NCBI GenBank assembly: GCA_903929895.1
Contig: CAIYWM010000994.1
Location: forward strand, 1-10,093
Direction: 5' to 3'
Length of the DNA stretch: 10,093 nucleotides
From: an uncultured Alphaproteobacteria bacterium
Lineage (GTDB): Bacteria > Pseudomonadota > Alphaproteobacteria > Reyranellales > Reyranellaceae
Of the stretch, positions 5,704 to 10,093 are shown one piece after another; position 1 is the first letter of the stretch; every line of letters starts with the position of its first letter. Made by a program: the position numbers and the translations under genes. The notes beneath the pieces were generated by a model, which was not told the DNA's origin, did not search any database, and was given only the letters and a program-made list of their open reading frames with translations.

Positions 5704-8139
5704 TCAGCGTGCTGGCGGGTTGAGCGTGATCGTGCCGACGGCGCTGCGCGCGGTCTCGGCGCGGGTGCCGCCGATGTTGATGTAGGCGAGGTTCTGCCAG
5801 CGGTCGACGAAGTTGCGGGCCCACGGCGAGAGCATGTTGCCGGATTGGCCGAGCGGCGTCGCGAAGCGACTGTTCTCCAGATCGCTGAAATCGTAGATGC
5901 CGCGATAGCCAGCGCCGTGCACGGCATCGAACGGCCGGTTTCCCCTGAAGGAAGGGGCGGCGCGGTTCAGCGTCTGGTTGCCTCCGTCCGCGGGGTAGCG
6001 CGCCGACGCGATGTTGCGAAGCAGCGGAACGCCGTCGAACAGTGGATGGCGATGCACGGCATGGTGTTCGCGTCCCCATTCCCATTTGGTCATGTCGGGA
6101 CCCTGACGCCGCGAGATCCAGTCGAGTGCCCGGTCGAGCGCCAGCGCGATGGCGGTCTCGCAGCTCTCGGTCGCCTTGGTGCCGCCATCGTCGCACCAGC
6201 CCGGCTTGTCGCGCAGGATACGGACCATCAAGGGTACGTTCGGCACGGCGATCGAATTGAACAGGTCCTCGCCCAGCTCGTCGGCCAGCAGTCCGCGCTG
6301 CAGCTCGGTGATCCAGGCGTCGTAGATCAGCGGCTCGGGCCGGCTCGCCAGCATGAACATGTTCCAGCGGCTCAGCAGGTCGCGCGCCTGTGCGGCGCGG
6401 GCGTTGCGCGGTGCGCCCTTCAACAGGTAGGGCAGCATCTCGGCGGCATCGAGCGTGAGATTGTCGGCCTGCATGACGATCATGCCGTAGACCGGATGAC
6501 GCTCGACCTCACCCAGGAGCTGGGCGGCGCGGCGCTGGCGGTAGGGCTCGGCCCAGTCCCGGCTGATGAAGTGGCGATAGTCGGTGGGTACCAAACGGGC
6601 GTTGGCGTTGACGATCACGCCGCCGACCGGATTGTAGACGCGGGGCAGCTCTTCGAACGGAACGAAGCCTGCCCAATCAAACTCGGACGTCCAGCCCGGG
6701 ACCGGCATCGATCCATCGCCCTTGCGCCGGATGGGCACGCGTGCCGGCGAGATCAGGCCGATGTTCCCCGATGTGTCGGCATAGACCATGTTCTGCATCG
6801 GCGACACGATGCGCCGGGCGGCCGCGAGGAACTCGTCCCAGTTCTGCGCCGAGCCGACGCGGGCAAAGCCCTCCGCCGAGGTGTCGGCACCGTCCAGTGC
6901 GGTCGCCTGCAGGGCCAGCACATGTCCCTGCGGCGTGAGGTTATCGCCGCGGCGGACGAAGTCGTCGATCACCGGACCGTGCCGCGTCTCGCGCACCCTC
7001 ATCGTGACCGGGTCGCCCCAGGCGACCTTGATGGTCTCGTCGCGGACGACGAAGGGGCGGGCGCCGTCGGGCGTGATGTAGCGGTTGGGGTCGGTCGGAT
7101 CGACCCGTTCGACGAACACATCCTGGCTGTCCAGGTTGGTGGTCGTGAATCCCCAGCCAATGGTTCCGTTGTGGCCCAGGACGACGGCCGGCGACCCGGG
7201 CGCGGTGGCGCCGCGGATGTCGAAGCCCGGTCCGACCAGGCGGGCGAGGTACCAGACGCCGGGAAAGGAGAAGCCGAGATGCGGGTCGTTGGCGAGGAGC
7301 GGCCGCCCGGACACGGCGTGAGCGCCCGAGAGCACCCACTCGTTGGAGGCTTCCCGCTTGCGCGTCACATCGTTGTCGGTGCCGTGGAAAATGCGGTCGA
7401 GATCGATGTCCTTCACGGCGGCCATGACCATCGACAGGGTCGAGTCCTTGCTGTCGCCGGACGGCTCGATCAGGAACTTGACGCCGTCCTCGCCGATCTT
7501 CTGCGACAGCCGCAGGCGCAACAGCTCCGCCCGCCAGTTTCCGTCGAGGCCGAGTGCCATGAGCTTGGCCCACACCAGCGAATCGGCCGGACGCCAGGGA
7601 TCAGGCCGGTAGCGGCCGGCGGACAGGAGCTTGATCAGCGTGAGTTCCAGCCCGAACTGCTGATCGTCGTGGGAGATCCATGCATTGACCCCCGCGGCGT
7701 AGGCATCGAGTCGCGCGCGCATGGCAGGCGAGAGGGCATTCACGCTCTCCGAGGCGCGGCGGTAGACGCCCAGGCCGCGCATGGTGCGGTCGCTGTCGAC
7801 AAGGCCGCTGCCGATCAGGCGTGGCGGCACGAGTTCGGCCAGCCGTCCCTGGCCGATACGGCGCATCAGTTCCATCTGCCAGAAGCGATCCTGGGCGTGG
7901 ACGTACCCCAGGGCGAAGGAGGCATCCTCGATCGAGCCCGCGATGATGTGCGGGACCGCGTTCTTGTCCCGCAGGATCTCGACCGGGGCCTTCAGGCCGG
8001 CCACGTCCATCGTGCCGCTGTAACTGGGCAGCGCGCCGCGCACATGGAAGTAGGTGCCGGCGAGGAAGACCGCGAGCGCCAGCGCCGTGCCGACCAGGAA
8101 CTTTCCCAGAAAGGCGGCGAGCCGGAGCAACAGCCTCAC
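5704..8139 (-). CDS. Penicillin acylase family protein (Ntn hydrolase), membrane-anchored
   Basis: Extracytoplasmic amidase of the penicillin G acylase/acyl-homoserine-lactone acylase family, made as a precursor that cleaves itself into two subunits. The 811 residues match the family. Residues 13-30 form one hydrophobic segment without a clear signal peptidase site, so an N-terminal anchor is likely. Landmarks: GYVHAQDRFWQMELMRR (78-94) in the alpha part; the autoprocessing site ASNEWVLSG, where Ser265 (7347-7345) becomes the N-terminal nucleophile of the beta subunit; LLANDPHLGF (281-290); GHNGTIGWG (322-330); VNANAR, with Asn513 as the probable oxyanion residue; and GQSGNMLSPW near the C-terminus. 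The start is GTG; the only nearby ATG would remove the anchor. It follows the CoA-transferase stop after four bases. The substrate could be a beta-lactam, an acyl-homoserine lactone, a lipopeptide or another amide. Confidence 0.94.
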   Translation of the reverse strand: MRLLLRLAAFLGKFLVGTALALAVFLAGTYFHVRGALPSYSGTMDVAGLKAPVEILRDKNAVPHIIAGSIEDASFALGYVHAQDRFWQMELMRRIGQGRLAELVPPRLIGSGLVDSDRTMRGLGVYRRASESVNALSPAMRARLDAYAAGVNAWISHDDQQFGLELTLIKLLSAGRYRPDPWRPADSLVWAKLMALGLDGNWRAELLRLRLSQKIGEDGVKFLIEPSGDSKDSTLSMVMAAVKDIDLDRIFHGTDNDVTRKREASNEWVLSGAHAVSGRPLLANDPHLGFSFPGVWYLARLVGPGFDIRGATAPGSPAVVLGHNGTIGWGFTTTNLDSQDVFVERVDPTDPNRYITPDGARPFVVRDETIKVAWGDPVTMRVRETRHGPVIDDFVRRGDNLTPQGHVLALQATALDGADTSAEGFARVGSAQNWDEFLAAARRIVSPMQNMVYADTSGNIGLISPARVPIRRKGDGSMPVPGWTSEFDWAGFVPFEELPRVYNPVGGVIVNANARLVPTDYRHFISRDWAEPYRQRRAAQLLGEVERHPVYGMIVMQADNLTLDAAEMLPYLLKGAPRNARAAQARDLLSRWNMFMLASRPEPLIYDAWITELQRGLLADELGEDLFNSIAVPNVPLMVRILRDKPGWCDDGGTKATESCETAIALALDRALDWISRRQGPDMTKWEWGREHHAVHRHPLFDGVPLLRNIASARYPADGGNQTLNRAAPSFRGNRPFDAVHGAGYRGIYDFSDLENSRFATPLGQSGNMLSPWARNFVDRWQNLAYINIGGTRAETARSAVGTITLNPPAR

Positions 8140-8143
8140 CGGG

Positions 8144-9301
8144 TCAACCGCCCAGATAGGAGAGGATCGCGTCGCGGTCGCCGTCGAGGTCGGGCGCGGC
8201 CGGCCGTGTCGCCGGATCGGGGAAGGCCGACATCTTGAGGGGATTGCCCGCCAGCTTCAGCATGCCGCCGCTGCCGTCCGGCACGTCGACCAGCATGTTG
8301 CGAGCGGCAACCTGCGGATGCTCGATGGCTTGCGCGATGTTGTTGATCGGGCCGCAGGGCACGCCGCCCTTGGACACGACGGCGATCCAGTGATCGGTGG
8401 TGTTGGTCTTGAGCACCGACTCGATTTCCTGCTTCAGCTTCTGCTGGCTCTTCTGCCGCAGCGCGTTCGACTTGTACGCCGGATCGGTCGCCATGTCGGA
8501 ACGGCCCAGCGCCTCGCACATCTTGATGAACAGGCCGTCGTTGCCGGCGGCGATGATCATCGAGCCGTCGGCTGTGGCGAAGGCTTCGAACGGGGTGATG
8601 GTCGGATGGCGCGCGCCGAGCGGACCGGGGATTTCCTTCTCGACCGTGTAACGCATGATCGCGTTCTCGAGCAGCGCGAGCTGGCAGTCGAACATCGCGA
8701 TGTCGACCTTGGTCGACTCGCCGGTCTTGAGCCGGTGGACGAGCGCGGCGTTCACGGCAACGGCCGTGTAGAGGCCGGCGCCGATGTCGCCGATCGACAT
8801 GCCGACGCGGCTCGGCGGCTGCCCCTCGTTGCCGGTGATGCTCATGATGCCGCCCTGGCCCTGCATGACCATGTCGTAGGCGGGGTCCTTGGAGTTCGGG
8901 CCGGTGTGGCCGAAGCCCGAGGCGGAGGCGTAGATCAGCTGCGGGAACTTGGCGTGCAGCGTCTCCCAGCCGTAGCCCAGCTTCTCCATCGTGCCGGGGC
9001 GGAAGTTCTCGACCACCACGTCGGCCTTCTCGAGCAGCTTCTCGAAGATCTTGCGGTCGCCGTCGGCCTTGAGGTCGAGCGCGATGCTCTCCTTGCCGCG
9101 GTTGACCGACGCGAAATAGGTCGACTTGCCGTTCACGAACGGACCGTAGGCGCGGGCGTCGTCGCCGCCCTTGGGCGGCTCGACCTTGATCACCCGGGCG
9201 CCCATTTCGGCCATCAGAAGGGTGCAGTAGGGGCCCGCCAGGATGCGGGAGAGATCGATCACGAGAACGCCCGACAGCGGGCCCTTGGTATTCTGGGTCA
9301 T
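8144..9301 (-). CDS. CaiB/BaiF family III CoA-transferase
   Basis: Cytoplasmic enzyme that moves CoA from a donor thioester to an organic acid, forming an aspartyl-CoA intermediate. The 385 residues are normal length. Family signatures are all present: GVLVIDLSRILAGPYCT (11-27), GARVIKVEPPKGGD (34-47), NRGKESIALDLK (67-78), DVVVENFRPGTMEKLG (94-109), the SASGFGHTGP segment (126-135), AYDMVMQGQGGIMS (141-154), and GDIGAG (171-176) where Asp172 is the expected catalytic residue. The C-terminal PCGPINNI segment is also typical. The start ATG is preceded by only a weak ribosome site and lies nine bases after the stop of the upstream permease gene, so coupling is likely. Related members act on oxalate, carnitine, succinate/itaconate, mesaconate or bile acids; the substrate here cannot be assigned. 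The amber codon in the upstream gene could reduce its expression by polarity. Confidence 0.95.
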   Translation of the reverse strand: MTQNTKGPLSGVLVIDLSRILAGPYCTLLMAEMGARVIKVEPPKGGDDARAYGPFVNGKSTYFASVNRGKESIALDLKADGDRKIFEKLLEKADVVVENFRPGTMEKLGYGWETLHAKFPQLIYASASGFGHTGPNSKDPAYDMVMQGQGGIMSITGNEGQPPSRVGMSIGDIGAGLYTAVAVNAALVHRLKTGESTKVDIAMFDCQLALLENAIMRYTVEKEIPGPLGARHPTITPFEAFATADGSMIIAAGNDGLFIKMCEALGRSDMATDPAYKSNALRQKSQQKLKQEIESVLKTNTTDHWIAVVSKGGVPCGPINNIAQAIEHPQVAARNMLVDVPDGSGGMLKLAGNPLKMSAFPDPATRPAAPDLDGDRDAILSYLGG

Positions 9302-9310
9302 GTCCGGTTC

Positions 9311-10093
9311 TTAGCCAGTGGATCGCCGCGAATCCAGCCACACATTGGCCGCCGCCGCCGAGATCACGATAACGCCGCCAAACAAGGTGAGATCGTCCGG
9401 CTTTTCGCCATCGAACAGCCACACCCAGACCGGACCCAGGACAAGTTCGAGCAGGCCGAGCAACGAGGCCTGGGCGGCCGGAATGCGCTTCAGGCTCGCC
9501 ATGTAGAGGAGCAGGCCGACCGCGAGTTGCCCTGGGCTGAGCGCGAAGAGCCACGGTAGCTGGTCCCAGGTAACGTTATCGGGATGTGCGAAGGGCAGGG
9601 CAACCAGGCCTGAAATGACGCCGGCCAGCCAGATCGAGGGGGTCATGCCGATGTCACGCCGATGGCGGACCACCACGTAGTTGCCGCTCATGCACAGAAC
9701 GACGATGAGGGCGACGGCCATGCCGGCGAGGGCACCGGGCTGCAGGGACCCGGCCACGCTGATCGCCAGGCCGACGACGGCCACCGCCATGGCGAGGACG
9801 GTGTGACCATGCAGAGGCTCGCCCAGGAAGATGCGGGCCGCGAGGGCGGTGATGAAGGGCGTGGCGCCGAACATGATCAGCACGTTGGCGACCGGCGCGA
9901 GGCCAAGCGCCAGGATGAAACTCACGAAGCTTCCCGCGAGCAGCACGGCGCTGAGTAACAGGGCGGGACCGCCGTTGCGCACGTCGATCAGGATTTGCCG
10001 GCGCTGCCAGATGAGCAGCGGCTACATGGTGATGACGAGAAGGGCGGAGCGCCAGAACGACACATCCCAGGCGGGAAGGTCGATCCGCCGCAC
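9311..10093 (-). pseudogene. EamA/DMT-family permease gene with in-frame amber codon, 5' end outside the window
   Basis: Inner-membrane transporter of the drug/metabolite superfamily, normally about 300 residues with ten helices in two EamA repeats. Reading in from the right edge (10093), 23 codons of good EamA sequence (ending in FWRSALLVITM) are followed by TAG at 10024-10022. The same frame then resumes with PLLIWQRRQ and runs 237 more codons to the stop at 9313-9311. A Trp is common at the interrupted position, so TGG to TAG is the simplest change. The second EamA repeat is intact (IPAAQASLLGLLELVLGP, then LFGGVIVISAAAANVW near the end). The only usable later start is GTG at 9982, which lacks a ribosome site and would omit the first helices. 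A sequencing error, a fresh null mutation or suppression remain possible. It heads the operon with the CoA-transferase and acylase in the part visible. Confidence 0.8.

Noticed and set aside
5845..8238. Very long plus-strand open frame (797 codons) opposite the acylase gene
   Set aside because: Its translation has no recognisable domain and is rich in Gly, Ala, Arg, Val and His, as expected for the complement of a GC-rich gene. The minus-strand acylase has all family motifs.
8054..9559. 501-codon plus-strand frame opposite the CoA-transferase
   Set aside because: It overlaps three real minus-strand genes, shows no domain and repeats Val/Gly/Arg/Asp patterns typical of reverse complements of GC-rich coding DNA.

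Overview
The window is GC-rich and gene-dense, with no stretch longer than about 40 bases between genes. The base composition, the compact operons and the gene families (CaiB/BaiF CoA-transferase, crotonase, TauD/TfdA dioxygenase, EamA permease, periplasmic MepA) suggest a Gram-negative proteobacterium, most likely an alphaproteobacterium. This is an inference from protein style; there is no rRNA or marker gene to confirm it. I see no tRNA, rRNA, CRISPR array, insertion sequence, integrase or phage gene.

Layout. (1) Bases 1-1872, plus strand: an ABC-2 type exporter made of an ATPase cut by the left window edge and a membrane permease that overlaps it by four bases, followed by a small unrecognised lipoprotein. 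(2) Bases 1873-2700, minus strand: a MepA-like murein endopeptidase that meets the lipoprotein gene stop codon to stop codon with no base between them. (3) Bases 2738-5700, plus strand: a probable operon of a crotonase-fold enoyl-CoA hydratase/isomerase, a TauD/TfdA-type iron/2-oxoglutarate dioxygenase (2-base gap) and a CNNM/CorC-type membrane protein with a CBS pair (12-base gap). (4) Bases 5704-10093, minus strand: read in transcription order, an EamA-family permease gene with an in-frame amber codon, a CaiB/BaiF family III CoA-transferase (9-base gap) and a membrane-anchored penicillin-acylase-type Ntn hydrolase (4-base gap).

How the genes may work together. The crotonase, dioxygenase and CoA-transferase are typical accessory catabolic enzymes acting on an organic acid and its CoA thioesters, and the acylase could release an acid from an amide. 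No substrate can be read from the sequence, and the enzymes lie in two opposed operons, so a single pathway is speculation. MepA, the lipoprotein and the acylase act in or face the cell envelope.

The strongest unusual signal is the TAG codon at 10024-10022 in the EamA permease, placed where the reading frame continues perfectly on both sides. I found no convincing evidence of a wholly new biological system. The other observations are unusual catalytic residues, convergent genes without terminator space, and unassigned substrates.
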